DNA of 64,000 nucleotides from NCBI GenBank assembly GCA_965216025.1, contig CBDCEX010000015.1:1-64000 (forward strand), written 5' to 3'. Each line of letters starts with the position of its first letter. Within the stretch, counting starts at the first letter, position 1. Below the pieces are notes generated by a model. It was not told the DNA's origin. It did not search any database and saw nothing but the letters and a program-made list of their open reading frames with translations. This document shows, one piece after another, positions 22,425 to 32,428 of the stretch. The DNA is from JADFQT01 sp965216025. GTDB taxonomy: Bacteria; Chloroflexota; Dehalococcoidia; Lucifugimonadales; UBA3495. A program made the position numbers and the translations under genes.

Positions 22425-23082
22425 TCTCTTCTTTTTAGACCACCGGGAAGCGGGGCGCCGTAGGCTCAAATTATTGAGTGGTGGAGATACTGCCTGAAGA
22501 GGTTGATGATGAGCGGGGGCAGCAAATGGCTAATAGGCTTCGGCATTGCCCTTGCTGTGCTGATCGCATATTTCCTGGGTTGAAGGAGGAGACGCCTCCG
22601 ATGAGGATGATGCACGGAGGCTCAGCCACTACCTACTCTTTCCGAGCCTCACTATACAGGCTGCCGCAGCCAAGATTACCACGTAGTCGACGTTCCGGAA
22701 TACTCCCGCTTCGATCGGGTTTACTTCGAGTCTGGGCGACCGTTGGCAGCGGATGCCGTGTGTAAGGAGACTCCCGTCAGAGAGGTGGGGCTAAAAAGGG
22801 GTCGTTAGTTTACAGGCGGGGTCGACGGGAAATCGGGTAGGGGTAGCCGCTGAGATGGCTACCCCATTAATTTGCTAGGCGAGTCGGTAGAGGAGTTGGT
22901 CGGATGGCGCTCCAAAACGGCAGGTCGAGCTGGCGTAGCTAGATTACCGAAAGATCTAGGGTCTCCACAAGGACTTGTATATTAAACGGGTAGAATAGGC
23001 CCATGGGGGTCGGGGAGTCGACGGCCAGTGTCAGTCAACGCTCCACTTGGGGTTATGGCCGGCCTCGGCTTGCCAATGATCT
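22425..23082. other. Gene-poor remnant region
   Basis: No convincing gene. A 25-codon ORF near 22508-22582 encodes a single hydrophobic helix (KWLIGFGIALAVLIAYFLG) and could be the start of a lost membrane protein. A short frame near 22670-22807 (YHVVDVPEYSRFDRVYFE) looks like coding debris. A stem-loop GGGGTAGCC/GGCTACCCC lies at 22840-22865 without a T tract. Confidence 0.4.
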
Positions 23083-23643
23083 ACGATCCAATCCTTCGTT
23101 GAGAACCTGACGGGTTTGCTACAGATAATCGCCGCAGAAGCCAAAGTCCAGGTGGACTTCAATCCCGAAATAATCAGCCGCTACCGGCTGTTGGGTTACG
23201 AAAATCGGTGGGTAGCCGATGAAGACTTCCTCAACGACACGGTGGACGCGGGCGAGGTGGGCGCAGGCCACGCCGTGACGGCGCTGTACGAGGTGAAGCT
23301 GCACCAGGGGGCCGAAGGTCACCTGGCTACGGTTCACCTCCGCTACGAAGACCCGGACAGCGGAGATGTAACTGAAATCAGCCGCGAATTCCACACGGGC
23401 GAGTTGGGCACCGCCTTCTAGGAGGCGTCACCTAGCTTCCAGCTTGCTGCTGTTGTTGCGGAGTATGCGGAAATTCTGAGTGAGAGCTACTGGGCTCGGG
23501 GGAGCAGCATGGAAGAAGTAATGGTACTCGCGCAGCGGGTAAATACCTTGTTGCCGGACGACCCGGACGTAACCGAGTTCGCAGACCTAGTGACGCGAGC
23601 AGAACAAATCTCCGCCCAGGCTCGATTGGCAACATCGGGCTAA
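23083..23643 (+). pseudogene. VWA-domain protein C-terminus (DUF3520, YfbK-like), nonsense-broken
   Basis: The frame encodes SFVENLTGLLQIIAAEAKVQV, YRLLGYENR, DAGEVGAGHAVTALYEV and HLRYEDPDSG, the conserved DUF3520 tail of YfbK-type von Willebrand factor A proteins. A TAG at 23419-23421 interrupts. The same frame continues with ASPSFQLAAVVAEYAEIL and further family-like sequence to TAA at 23641-23643. The VWA domain itself is missing upstream. It is therefore both truncated and nonsense-mutated. Confidence 0.8.
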
Positions 23644-23687
23644 AGGACTTCTGACAGGTGTATCCTTCGTAAGAAATGAGGAGTTAG

Positions 23688-23717
23688 CTGGGCGGCCCTA
23701 CTGCGAGGGCCGCCCAG
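23688..23717. repeat. Strong GC-rich stem-loop
   Basis: A perfect 12-bp stem (CTGGGCGGCCCT with AGGGCCGCCCAG) and a 6-base loop lie 45 bases after the VWA relic. It may be an old terminator. The remaining 23718-24077 holds another imperfect inverted repeat (CTCCTGGAACCG near 23833 with CGGCTCCAGGAGG near 23902) and no gene. Confidence 0.55.
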
Positions 23718-24077
23718 GGAAAGACTTTTGCCAAACACTGAAGGTTTTCAGGCCGATCTCTTGCCAGTACGTGAAGGTCTTCAGAAGTAAGGCTACAGGC
23801 CAATGTGGCCCGTCGGGTAGTCAGCCGCGATAATGTTCTCCTCCTGGAACCGCTTGGCGGTCCCCGACGGGCCTCAAATGCAAGGGAGAGACTCCCCCCT
23901 GCGGCTCCAGGAGGACGACGAGCTGGACAATGGAGGTGGGGTGGAGGGAATAAGTCTTCAGGAATAGCCTTCGCCAATCCCGAATAGCGGGTCTTTTGGT
24001 GCTAGCAGTAGCCTAACCCGATATTGCTGGAAGGAATTGCCACAGCTTGTGATATCAGCGCTATTTTGGTGGACGGT

Positions 24078-25247
24078 ATGGCGTCGCGATTCAGCTTGAG
24101 AATTGTCCGAAAATGGGTACTCCGGATGGGCATCGGCCTTGGGGCATTATTGCTGGTATTGGTGCTTGTTACGGCCCTTACTCCCCAAGGCCGAAGTGGG
24201 TTTCACACAGCCCTTTTCGTTACTCAAATCCTGGATGCCCCGGTGAAGCCTCAATCGTGGTTCACCGCCGACCCGGTGCGGCAGGAAATAACCTATGAAC
24301 AAGACACCGGGGTCGGTATAGCTGACATCTATCGCATTCCCGATGGGCAAAGCCGGGCTGCAGTGTTGCTTTTCCTAGGCGCCAACGCCGCTGGGCGGGA
24401 TGACAAGGACGTGGTGAAATTGGGCGACGCTCTAGCTCGAGCCGGGTTTGTGACTATGTTTTATTGGTCGCCCACCATGGCCTTGAGTTACGATATTGAC
24501 TCCACTGAAATAGAAAATCTGGTATGGGCCTTTAAATATTTAAGGGCGCAAGACTTTGTAGACCAAGAACGGGTTGGCATGGGGGGTTTTTGTGTGGGCG
24601 CCTCCTTTACACTGGTAGCAGCATCCGACTCCCGAATCAGCGATGAAGTGCACTTTGTCAACGCGTTTGGCCCTTACTACGACGCCCGCGACCTTCTTCT
24701 GCAAATATCCAGCCGCTCCCAATATTACCAAGACCAGCGCAAACCTTGGGAGCCAGACCCGCTGACTATTCGGGTGTTCGCCAATGAATTGATCGAGGCC
24801 ATGGACCTCCCTCGAGACCGGAAAATATTGAGCAGCGTTTTTCTGGAGGGGGAAGAGGCGGACCCCCAAGAACTGGCCAAACTTTCCACTGGAGGCAGAG
24901 TCATACATCGGTTGCTAACCGGAACTAGCAGAGAGGAGGCGGAGAGCCTTTACTTGAGCCTCCCCTCCGATTTTCGGGACGACATGAGGAGCATATCGCC
25001 CAGTAACAATATCTCACATCTGAAAGCTCTCGTCATGATAATGCACGACCGAGATGACCGCTTGATGCCCTCTGTGGAGTCACGCCGGTTGGCCGATGCG
25101 CTGGAAAGTCGGGGAGACTACCGATATACAGAGCTGCTGGCCTTCGAACACGTGAGGCCCGCCGGTGGGGGTAGCCTGTGGCTGTCATTGAAGGAGGGCT
25201 ACAAGCTGTTCCGTCATATGTACGACATTATCCGGGTGAGCAGCTAA
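24078..25247 (+). CDS. Membrane-anchored alpha/beta hydrolase
   Basis: With start ATG 24078 the protein has 389 residues. A single N-terminal membrane helix (GIGLGALLLVLVLVTALT) near residues 20-38 is followed by an alpha/beta hydrolase fold exported or facing the periplasm/outside. The nucleophile elbow is GMGGFCVGASF, with Cys in the nucleophile position as in dienelactone hydrolases, the acid is probably in MIMHDRDDRLMP, and the His in LAFEHVRPAG. An insertion of about 110 residues (residues 230-340) is helical. The gene is intact amid relics. Substrate unknown. Confidence 0.72.
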   Translation: MASRFSLRIVRKWVLRMGIGLGALLLVLVLVTALTPQGRSGFHTALFVTQILDAPVKPQSWFTADPVRQEITYEQDTGVGIADIYRIPDGQSRAAVLLFLGANAAGRDDKDVVKLGDALARAGFVTMFYWSPTMALSYDIDSTEIENLVWAFKYLRAQDFVDQERVGMGGFCVGASFTLVAASDSRISDEVHFVNAFGPYYDARDLLLQISSRSQYYQDQRKPWEPDPLTIRVFANELIEAMDLPRDRKILSSVFLEGEEADPQELAKLSTGGRVIHRLLTGTSREEAESLYLSLPSDFRDDMRSISPSNNISHLKALVMIMHDRDDRLMPSVESRRLADALESRGDYRYTELLAFEHVRPAGGGSLWLSLKEGYKLFRHMYDIIRVSS

Positions 25248-25390
25248 TCTCCCATATTCCAATTTCTAACGATATTCACTAATCAGGGACCAGACTAGCT
25301 CCCTTTCGTTTACCTGAGTGGTCTACTCTCTACAGCAGCCGCAGCCTCTCCGGCCATGCCGGCGATTATTTTGGTGCGGCAAAGCTAACG

Positions 25391-25827
25391 ATGAGCACTG
25401 TTTCCAAGCCATCTGTACTGGCGCTCATTATCTCCGTCCTCGCACTGTTTACCGCCGCTTGCGGACCTGCAACCTCACCCCAGTCCACGATCGCGCCCGT
25501 CACACCCGCCGCTACGCTGGCACCAACGCCTCCTCCACCCGCAGTGTCTACACCCGCACCCGTGTCTCCATCCCTCACTGCGTCCACACCCGTACCCGTG
25601 CCTCCGCCCACCACTACGTCTACACCCGCGCCCAGCGACTTCATCCTGGTGGGCGGCACAGTCGACTTCGAGGCCGACACGGCGACGATTCATCCAATCA
25701 TGGAGTTGAGGGGCGCTTTCCCGGCGCCCGCCCCAGGCGAATACCGATTTCAGCTGCTCGACGGCAAAGGGTTGGAGTTGTTCGGCGCCGACTTCGCTCC
25801 GTCCGTCATGGTCGCCGACCCGGAGCA
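25391..25827 (+). pseudogene. Lipoprotein with Pro/Thr linker, 3'-truncated
   Basis: ATG 25391 starts a signal peptide ending LFTAAC (lipobox Cys at residue 24), then a long Pro/Ser/Thr/Ala linker (residues 25-80) and the start of a beta domain (FILVGGTVDFEADTATI). At about 25827 the frame crosses into sequence that encodes an aldo/keto reductase on the other strand, so the real C-terminus is lost. The repeated TPxP codons make the linker an internal low-complexity DNA repeat. An immunoglobulin-like export domain is plausible. Confidence 0.65.
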
Positions 25828-26436
25828 GCCGAGGAAACGAATCTTGCCGTCGCGCCTCAGGTCTTGTAGCGTTTGTATTGCCCCCTCTTGCTCTATGACC
25901 TCCCTGGCGGGGCTGAAGTGGAGCTGCAGGACGTCCAGATAATCGGTCCTCATGCGTCGCAGGCTTTGCTCGCATGCCTTTATGATGTTCTCTCGGCTGT
26001 AGTCGTGCAGCCGGGGCAATGGGACGCCGAATCTCGTGCGCTCGCTCGGCGAGAATCTGGACACATCTGGCGGGCACCCGCACTTGGAGGCCAACAAAAA
26101 TTCCTGGCGACGGCCGGAGATGCACCTGCCTATGTGATCTTCGGCCTCACCGTAGTCAACGGCGACATCGATGTAGTTGATGCCGGCATCCAGAACAGCA
26201 TTCAGGATGCTTTCGGGCTGGCCGGGTCTCAACGGTCGGCCGACCCCCGCAACCATGCCGCGCAACTCTAGCGCACCAAAGCCCAGGGCGGTGACGTTCA
26301 ATCCGGTACGTCCGAGTTTTCTCTTGGGTAGGTCCGGCTTGTCTATGACGCGTCCAACCCTTTTAGCGAAGCATAATCTGGCAACTGCTGCATCGGCAGG
26401 TCTATGAGACCGTGAACGCCCTATGAACACGTTCAT
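25823..26436 (-). pseudogene. Aldo/keto reductase, 3'-truncated
   Basis: The frame encodes the AKR signature KRKLGRTGLNVTALGFG, then AGINYIDVAVDYGEAED with the catalytic Asp/Tyr region, LLASKCGCP with the catalytic Lys, SLRRMRTDYLDVLQLH, and LRRDGKIRFLGCSG. After that it runs into the antisense of the lipoprotein gene. About one third of the enzyme (C-terminal NADP-binding part) is missing. The first 30 codons after ATG 26436 do not look like AKR sequence, so the true start is unclear. Confidence 0.75.
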
Positions 26437-26462
26437 CGGCCGCGCTCAGGGAACGGTAGCCG

Positions 26463-27420
26463 TGGAAGCGGCAGCTTGCCTACCAATGAACGGTGCGTTC
26501 CCAGGTTGTCCACCAATCGGGTAGGAGGGGGCCTCGCGGCCCCCGTCCTCCCACACCACCGGACGTACTCAGCGTATCCGGCGGTTTCCTCTACTGTTTC
26601 AACAGGTGCTACCACCCGTCAAGGCTCGTTTCCGTTCAGACACCGTGGTCGCTGGCTGCTCCTCGCTCACCCCAGTTCCGGTTCCGCCTTCACCAGGGAC
26701 GCCGGGGCGCACGGTCTCCTTCCTCCATTCAAGAAGGAAGAGTAGTTAGGCCGTGCCTTGCTGCCGCTCTACGCCCATCGAGTCCTCTTGACTGGCTCCT
26801 TGCAGTAGAGGATTCGGCCCTTCATCCTTCCCGTGCGGGAAGGACTACTATGGCCTCGGCTGACTTCTCCGGAGCCTTCCCCCACCGTTGCTGGTGCGGT
26901 AGTCCCGATTCCATCGGGACAGCCCCAGAGATCTCCCAGGGTAAGCTATGCATCCTTCCCTCGGTCCCCGCCGGATTTACCAACGCACATGTCCGGATGA
27001 CTACCGGGCCTCCCCGTCCATGGCCGGGTTACCCCACTGCGCCGGCCTTGTATCCGATTCCTGTTCGTCGGGTCCGAGTTTTGCCATCAGCTTCCTTCAG
27101 ATTCCACCTCACGGTGGACACCCTTGCTTAGGCTAGCGGTTCCGGTCATCACGGCCCGCAGAGGACTTTCACCTCCAAGATGCACAACATGCCTGGCACA
27201 CCAAAATGCCACCGCTGGTCTGCGCATCGCTGGCGATCACTGCCTCCAAATGCTGAAAGAAGTACGCCCCAGTACGGCATCGGTACGTCTGGGGCCCCAT
27301 AGGGGCTCTACAATCTGACCCGCCATCACATCTCGACTGATGATGAAGGAGCGAGTACCATGCCGGATGTATTCAAACTCCCGTCGTTCTACCTTAAACC
27401 AGGATGTTTACGCTCCATGG
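26463..27420 (-). pseudogene. IS630-type transposase relic split by a group II intron
   Basis: Segments 27202-about 27420 and about 26490-26515 match the transposase at 62617-63170 (same strand), including the FVVDNL..THRS catalytic region. The two segments are separated only by the 686-bp intron at 26516-27201; joined they read GGTTGTCCACCACAAAATGC on the + strand, identical to the fuller copy. The remaining 5' and 3' ends of the IS are lost. Confidence 0.75.
26516..27201 (-). ncRNA. ORF-less group II intron
   Basis: Read on the - strand, the element starts GTGTGCC (consensus GUGYG) and ends CCCGAT (AY). It contains a domain I block typical of bacterial group II introns (TTGGAGGTGAAAGTCCTC, then GGTGTCCACCGTGAGGTGGA and AATCTGAAGGAAGC). 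Near the 3' end lies a domain V-like hairpin (CCGGATACGCTGAGTACGTCCGG) and a final GC-rich stem (GGGGGCC..GGCCCCC). No reverse transcriptase frame is present in domain IV, so any mobility or splicing would need a maturase in trans. Exon junctions reconstitute a transposase gene exactly. Confidence 0.78.
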
Positions 27421-27842
27421 CTTCGGTTTGCTTGGAGCGCTTCATGCCTAGGCAAGATGTGGTTCATTGACCGTATGGTATGGGTTTATCAAGATATGGA
27501 GAAAGCAAGCCCGGAGTAAACAAAAGCTGGATATAATGAGGGGATGAGAGTTCCCCAGCTTTGAGCGGCTCACCCGGGTTGAATAGGGAGCGCGTCCTGT
27601 TTCTTCGGTATATCCGCCTTAGGGATCTCCGGAATGTGGGAATTCCATTACCGGGGTCGTGGACACGGTGTTGGTTACTACTACCACTTCCCCTATCGGG
27701 TAGTATCGCCCGTGGGGATGGCGGATAACATCGATGACTTGTTGGGTCCAAACATTCTCCAAGAGAAGACAAAGGTAACGTAACATCGTATAAAATCCGC
27801 TTGAATTCTATTGAAGATAATCGAAGTTTCTAGGAGGAACCA
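27421..27842. other. Intergenic region upstream of the hydrolase cluster
   Basis: No gene. An inverted repeat AAAGCTGG/CCAGCTTT spans 27525-27562. A TATAAA at about 27789 could be a -10 element for the downstream cluster. An AGGAGG at 27832-27837 serves the next gene. Confidence 0.4.
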
Positions 27843-28565
27843 ATGGCAGCATCCTGGGAAACCATCAAAGTAGACGGATCAGACATGCGGATGTACCTGA
27901 GTGTCCCCGATGGTTCGGGGCCCTTTCCGGCAGTGTTGGTGAGCCAGCATGGACCGGGAGTTAACGAGTTTATCCAAGACATCGCTAACAACCTGGCCAA
28001 GGAAGGCTACGTCGCTTGTGCGCCGGAGTTGTACCATCGGGTCACCGAGGAAATGTTGGCCGATGGGTCAGGCCCGGGCGACTACAACAACGACATTGAT
28101 ACCATTACCGACCTCAACGCCACCGTGGAGTACCTGAGAAGCCATCCCTCCGTCGACGGGGAACGGCTGGGCATAACCGGGTTCTGCGCTGGTGGTCGAA
28201 CAACCTGGTTAGGCGCCGCTACCAACTCCCATTTCAAGGCGGCGGTTCCATTTTTCGGCGGCAACATCATGGTGCCCAGGGGAAATACCGACCAAAGCCC
28301 CTTTGACCGGACCAGTGGGATGAAGTGCCCCGTTCTTTTCCACTTTGGTGGCATAGACACAAATCCATCCCCGGAAGACCAAGCCAAGTACGACGCAGAG
28401 TTGACCCGCCTGGGCATACCCCACGAATTTTACAGCTACCCGGGGGCCGACCACGCCTTTATGGACTACAACCGCGATCGGTATCAAAAAGAGGCCTCTG
28501 ATGTTGCCTGGCCCAGGACCTTGGAGTTCTTCACTGCTCATCTCAAGGGAGTAGCGGTAAGATAG
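27843..28565 (+). CDS. Dienelactone hydrolase family protein
   Basis: 240 residues, the usual length for DLH. The nucleophile elbow is TGFCAGGRTTW with Cys, the acid lies in HFGGIDTNPS and the base in PGADHAFMD: the Cys-Asp-His triad of dienelactone hydrolases, which open lactones or thioesters in aromatic catabolism. ATG 27843 follows AGGAGG at ideal spacing. It is 23 bases upstream of the GMC oxidoreductase and probably in one operon with it. Confidence 0.9.
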   Translation: MAASWETIKVDGSDMRMYLSVPDGSGPFPAVLVSQHGPGVNEFIQDIANNLAKEGYVACAPELYHRVTEEMLADGSGPGDYNNDIDTITDLNATVEYLRSHPSVDGERLGITGFCAGGRTTWLGAATNSHFKAAVPFFGGNIMVPRGNTDQSPFDRTSGMKCPVLFHFGGIDTNPSPEDQAKYDAELTRLGIPHEFYSYPGADHAFMDYNRDRYQKEASDVAWPRTLEFFTAHLKGVAVR

Positions 28566-28588
28566 CCTCACACACCTAAGGAGCAACC

Positions 28589-30115
28589 ATGAAATATGAC
28601 TTTATCGTTATAGGAGCCGGATCGGCAGGCTGTGTGATGGCTACCCGCCTGTCCGAAATCCCGGACCGATCGGTCCTGCTATTGGAGGCGGGCCCGGATT
28701 ACCCCGACTTCGAGAGCTTACCCGACGACCTGAAGTTCGGCTACGACCAGACCGCCTCAGCGATAGACGCGCCCCACAACTGGTCCTTCGTCGGTAATCC
28801 AAATCCCCAACAGCCTGCCACGATGCCGGTCCCCAGGGGCAAGGTGGTGGGGGGCACCAGCGCCATAAACGGCCAGGTCTTGCTGCGGGGAGTTCCCGAG
28901 GACTACGACAACTGGGCCGCTTTGGGCAATAACGAATGGGAATTTATCAAGGTGTTACCTTACTTCCGGAAACTGGAAACAGACGACGACATCCGAGACG
29001 ACTTCCACGGCTTCGACGGCCCGATTCCCGTGCGACGCCACCAGCGTGAAACCTGGCTGCCGGTCCAAAACGCCTTCCACCAGGCTTGCTTGGAAGCGGG
29101 TTTCGCCCACGACCCAGATATGAACAACCCGGACTCTGGTGGGATCGGACCTCTGCCGATGAACAACCCCGAAGGCGTTCGCATGAGCACTGCCCTGAGC
29201 TACCTCAATCCTCAGCGCCACCGGCTCAACCTGACCATCAGGGCCAACGTGGTGGTCCGACGGGTGCTCTTTGATGGGACTAGGACCACCGGCGTGGAAG
29301 TGGAAAGCGGCGGAGAGATCTTCACCTTGGAAGGGGAAGAGATCATCCTCAGCGCCGGAGCGATCGCTTCTCCCCAGTTGCTGATGCTGTCAGGCATCGG
29401 CCCGCCACACCATCTTCGAAGTCTGGGTATACCGGTGGTCCACGAGTCGCCTGGCGTTGGCCAGAATTTGAGGGATCATCCGAACATCAGGGTGCCCCTG
29501 GAAGTCAAAGACGATTTCCCCATGGACCCTAAGGCACCCAGGTCCCAAACTGCCCTGCGCTATACCGCGGAGGGCTCCACGTTACGCAATGACATGCAAC
29601 TGATGGCATCCTCCTTTTCTTCTCCCCTCGCGGGAGACCCGCTGGAGGCTGAGGGTATCCGGTTCACTTGCATTCTGGAGTTAGCCAACGGCGCTGGGGA
29701 AGTAACTCTGGCCTCCACGGACCCAAACGACCAGCCAAATCTTTCTTACCACTTCCTGGAAGACCCCTTTGACCTCCAGAGGCTACGGGAGGCGGTTCGG
29801 CTGTGTATCCGGTTCCAAGATCACGAAGAATATCGGAACATCGTCAAGCGGCGGATAACACCCACCAACGAGGACTTGGCCACCGATGAGACTTTAGACG
29901 CCTGGCTGCGGCGCAACGTGTCGACTTCCCAACATCTGGCAGGGACATGCAAGATGGGACCGTCATCCGACCCGACTGCGGTGGTGGACCAGTATTGCCG
30001 GGTTCACGGTCTGCAAGGGCTCCGCGTTGTGGACACCTCGGTGATGCCCAACGTCGTCCGGGCCAATACCAACGCAACCGCCATCATGATCGCCAGCGGG
30101 TGGCCGATTGGATGA
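28589..30115 (+). CDS. GMC-family FAD-dependent oxidoreductase
   Basis: 508 residues. The Rossmann FAD motif is FIVIGAGSAGC at residues 4-14, with LLLEAGPDYPD, the GMC signature 1 region PRGKVVGGTSAINGQ and signature 2 region GAIASPQLLMLSGIGP. The C-terminus has HLAGTCKMG (catalytic His region) and VVDTSVMPNVVRANTNATAIMI. These enzymes oxidise alcohols such as choline, aryl or alkyl alcohols. ATG 28589 follows AAGGAG. It sits in the DLH-GMC-serine hydrolase cluster, suggesting shared processing of oxygenated organics. SAR202-type Chloroflexota are known for expansions of such enzymes. Confidence 0.9.
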   Translation: MKYDFIVIGAGSAGCVMATRLSEIPDRSVLLLEAGPDYPDFESLPDDLKFGYDQTASAIDAPHNWSFVGNPNPQQPATMPVPRGKVVGGTSAINGQVLLRGVPEDYDNWAALGNNEWEFIKVLPYFRKLETDDDIRDDFHGFDGPIPVRRHQRETWLPVQNAFHQACLEAGFAHDPDMNNPDSGGIGPLPMNNPEGVRMSTALSYLNPQRHRLNLTIRANVVVRRVLFDGTRTTGVEVESGGEIFTLEGEEIILSAGAIASPQLLMLSGIGPPHHLRSLGIPVVHESPGVGQNLRDHPNIRVPLEVKDDFPMDPKAPRSQTALRYTAEGSTLRNDMQLMASSFSSPLAGDPLEAEGIRFTCILELANGAGEVTLASTDPNDQPNLSYHFLEDPFDLQRLREAVRLCIRFQDHEEYRNIVKRRITPTNEDLATDETLDAWLRRNVSTSQHLAGTCKMGPSSDPTAVVDQYCRVHGLQGLRVVDTSVMPNVVRANTNATAIMIASGWPIG

Positions 30116-30206
30116 AGTGACCTCCAAAACCTCTTCGTGAGTGAATCCCGCACTCCCATTCGAAGCAGTTAAGGGTGACGAAGATCATAGATAGCGAGGT
30201 GTAGTT

Positions 30207-31354
30207 ATGGCGGCAAGTCCGAAAAGTATCGTCCAGGAAGCTGTCGACGTCAGCGAACGCGGGGAGATTGGAGTTCAGGTCGCTGCCTATCTGGACAGCG
30301 AGCTAGTAATTGACGTGTGGGGAGGGCTGGCGAATGAGACCACCGGTCGGGAGGTCGATGGGGACACACTCTTCCCGGTCTTCTCCAACATCAAAGCAAT
30401 GACGGCAGTGGCGCTCCACATACAGGCTGAGCGGGGGCTGGTAGACTACTATAAGCCGGTGGCCCATTACTGGCCCGAATTTGGCAAGCATGGCAAAGAC
30501 AAAGGGACTGTGTTCGATGCGTTGACCCATCGTATCGGCGTTCCCTTGATGCCGGTGGGGGTTACCCCCGAGTTGATGTGCGACTGGGACTGGATGGTGG
30601 GGCAGATCGCGGACATGCATCCCCTCTTCGAGCCGGGAACCAGAAGCGGTTACATGGCTTATACCTTCGGCTGGGTTATTGGCGAGGTAGTGCGCCGTAC
30701 CGATACGGAACATAGGCCCTTCGGTAGGTTCATTCAGGAAGAAATCTGCCAGCCGCTGGGCATCGACAACCTGTGGGCAGGAATCCCGCCCGATGTTGAA
30801 CCGCGCGTCGCCAAGCTTACCAACTTGCCGCCGGTCCCTCCCGGAGCGCCTGGAATACCACCCGATTCACTCAGATTCCGGGCATCCCCGCCCGAGGTTG
30901 GAACCAACCAGGAGGTGTTTGGGCGTTCTGATGTGCGACGGGCCTGTATCCCAGGAGCACAGGGGATTATGAACGCTCGTAGCCAGGCCAGGTTCTACGC
31001 CATGCTGGCCAACGGCGGTGAGCTAGACGGAGTCCGCCTTCTTTCGGAGGATAGGGTCCGCACGTTCAACATACCGCGTCCCCCCAGTGATTACGATCCA
31101 GTGCACGGGGTACCACATCATGGGACCATCGGCGGCTTGCACTTCGCCGGTAGTCCCGGGATGGGTGCGATGGGTAGTAACCCCGTGCTTTCGGTCATAA
31201 CGGCGCTGGTGGCTCTCTGGGCTGGGCCGACCCCGGGCATCGACTGGCGGTTGCTATTCATCACAACCGCATGGTTCCCCATGGCCCAGCCGAGGAAAGC
31301 CCACTGACGCCTATCGAAGGCGCAGTTAGAGAGGCTCTGGACATATCGGAGTAA
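30207..31354 (+). pseudogene. Serine beta-lactamase-like esterase, frameshifted 3' end
   Basis: The frame shows the class C/esterase pattern: FSNIKAMTA (SxxK nucleophile), LTHRIGVP, TFGWVIGEVVRR (YxN-like region) and NARSQARFYAMLANGG. After GAMGSN at about 31180 the expected C-terminus (RAFGHNGAGGSLGWADP with the HxG box, then VAIHHNRM) continues in another frame to TAA at 31352-31354. A one-base change in the AACCCC run explains this. The alternative frame ends at 31307 with an unrelated tail. It is either a genuine lesion or a homopolymer sequencing error. ATG 30207 has weak GAGGTG. Confidence 0.8.
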
Positions 31355-31541
31355 CCTCGCAAGGGCGTTTAATGAAGCAGAAGTGAGAATGGAACTGCAG
31401 GCAGGAATACCGGCTCCTCTGAATCAGTTCCTCTACACTGTGCTCAAGACATTATTGATGGAGTGGCAAGCACCTAAATACTCTCCCCTTGTCGCGCCAT
31501 CCAAAAAATGTAAATCCAACAGAATCGGCAGGTGATTAAAA

Positions 31542-32312
31542 ATGACCACGTTAGAGTGGATTGATGAGGGGATTAACGAAGCCGGGGTCCAAGAACGCCA
31601 ATTCGTAATCAAAGAGGGAAGGAGTCCGGTTCCTGGTATCATTTGGACCCCCCAGTTGGTGGAGAACCCTCTACCCTTGGTGTTGCTTGGCCACGGCGGT
31701 AGCGGCCACAAGCGTAACGACCGGACGTTGATGTTGGGACGCAGATTCGCCAGCAACGATCAGTTTGCTGTAGTGGCTATCGATGGTCCTGCTCACGGTG
31801 ACCGGGCACTTCCGCAGTCCGAATCGGAAGGTATAGACCCCATGAAGGTATTGGAGGATATCGGTGTCGATGCGACTATCGACGGAATGGTCGAAGACTG
31901 GTGCGCAACGCTAGACCAAGTTACGGCCATGGAATTCATCAAGACCGATCAAGTGGCCTATGTTGGGTTTTCAATGGGGACTCGCTTTGGCCTCCCCTTT
32001 GTCGCCGCAGCCGGAGACCGGCTTCGTTGCGCGGTCCTCGGCAAGAATGCCCTCAAAACCATAGATGAATCCCGTATGGCAAATAGTGCAGGCCCTCGTT
32101 TTAAAAAGGACGCGCCGAACATCCATGTACCGGTGTTGTTTCACATGCAATGGGATGATGAGTTGTTTTCCAGAGAGTCCCAATGCGAACTGTTTGACCT
32201 AATCGGCTCCGAAGACAAACGGCTGATTTCCTATCCAGGCCCACACGGGCGAGCGCATCCAGAATCAATAGACCAATGGTGCCGATTCGTCGAGGGGCAT
32301 CTAAAAAGCTAG
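31542..32312 (+). CDS. Alpha/beta hydrolase (esterase-like)
   Basis: 256 residues. The oxyanion strand is LVLLGHGGSG, the nucleophile elbow VGFSMGTRFG, the acid region HMQWDDELFS and the catalytic His in SYPGPHGRAHP. The fold resembles prolyl oligopeptidase-like/acetyl-xylan esterase-type hydrolases. ATG 31542 lies 9 bases after a weak AGGTGA. It belongs to the + strand hydrolase cluster between the beta-lactamase-like and amidohydrolase genes. The natural substrate is unknown. Confidence 0.8.
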   Translation: MTTLEWIDEGINEAGVQERQFVIKEGRSPVPGIIWTPQLVENPLPLVLLGHGGSGHKRNDRTLMLGRRFASNDQFAVVAIDGPAHGDRALPQSESEGIDPMKVLEDIGVDATIDGMVEDWCATLDQVTAMEFIKTDQVAYVGFSMGTRFGLPFVAAAGDRLRCAVLGKNALKTIDESRMANSAGPRFKKDAPNIHVPVLFHMQWDDELFSRESQCELFDLIGSEDKRLISYPGPHGRAHPESIDQWCRFVEGHLKS

Positions 32313-32428
32313 CATGACGCGCCTCTAATAACCCAATGGGGCTCCAGAGAGACGGGTGCCCCCCTGTTTCTGGAGGATCTCGTCGGGACTTATTTAGACC
32401 GCCCGAAAATCATAAAGGAGGCTCGCTC

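Noticed and set aside
25318..25869. 183-residue ORF with Arg/Thr repeats overlapping the lipoprotein
   Set aside because: It is the +1 frame of the Pro/Thr-rich linker; the lipoprotein frame has a signal peptide and lipobox.
26476..27136. Long + strand ORFs over the intron region (for example at 26493-27131)
   Set aside because: They are antisense to a structured group II intron and have no protein motifs; such spurious ORFs are common over intron domain I.
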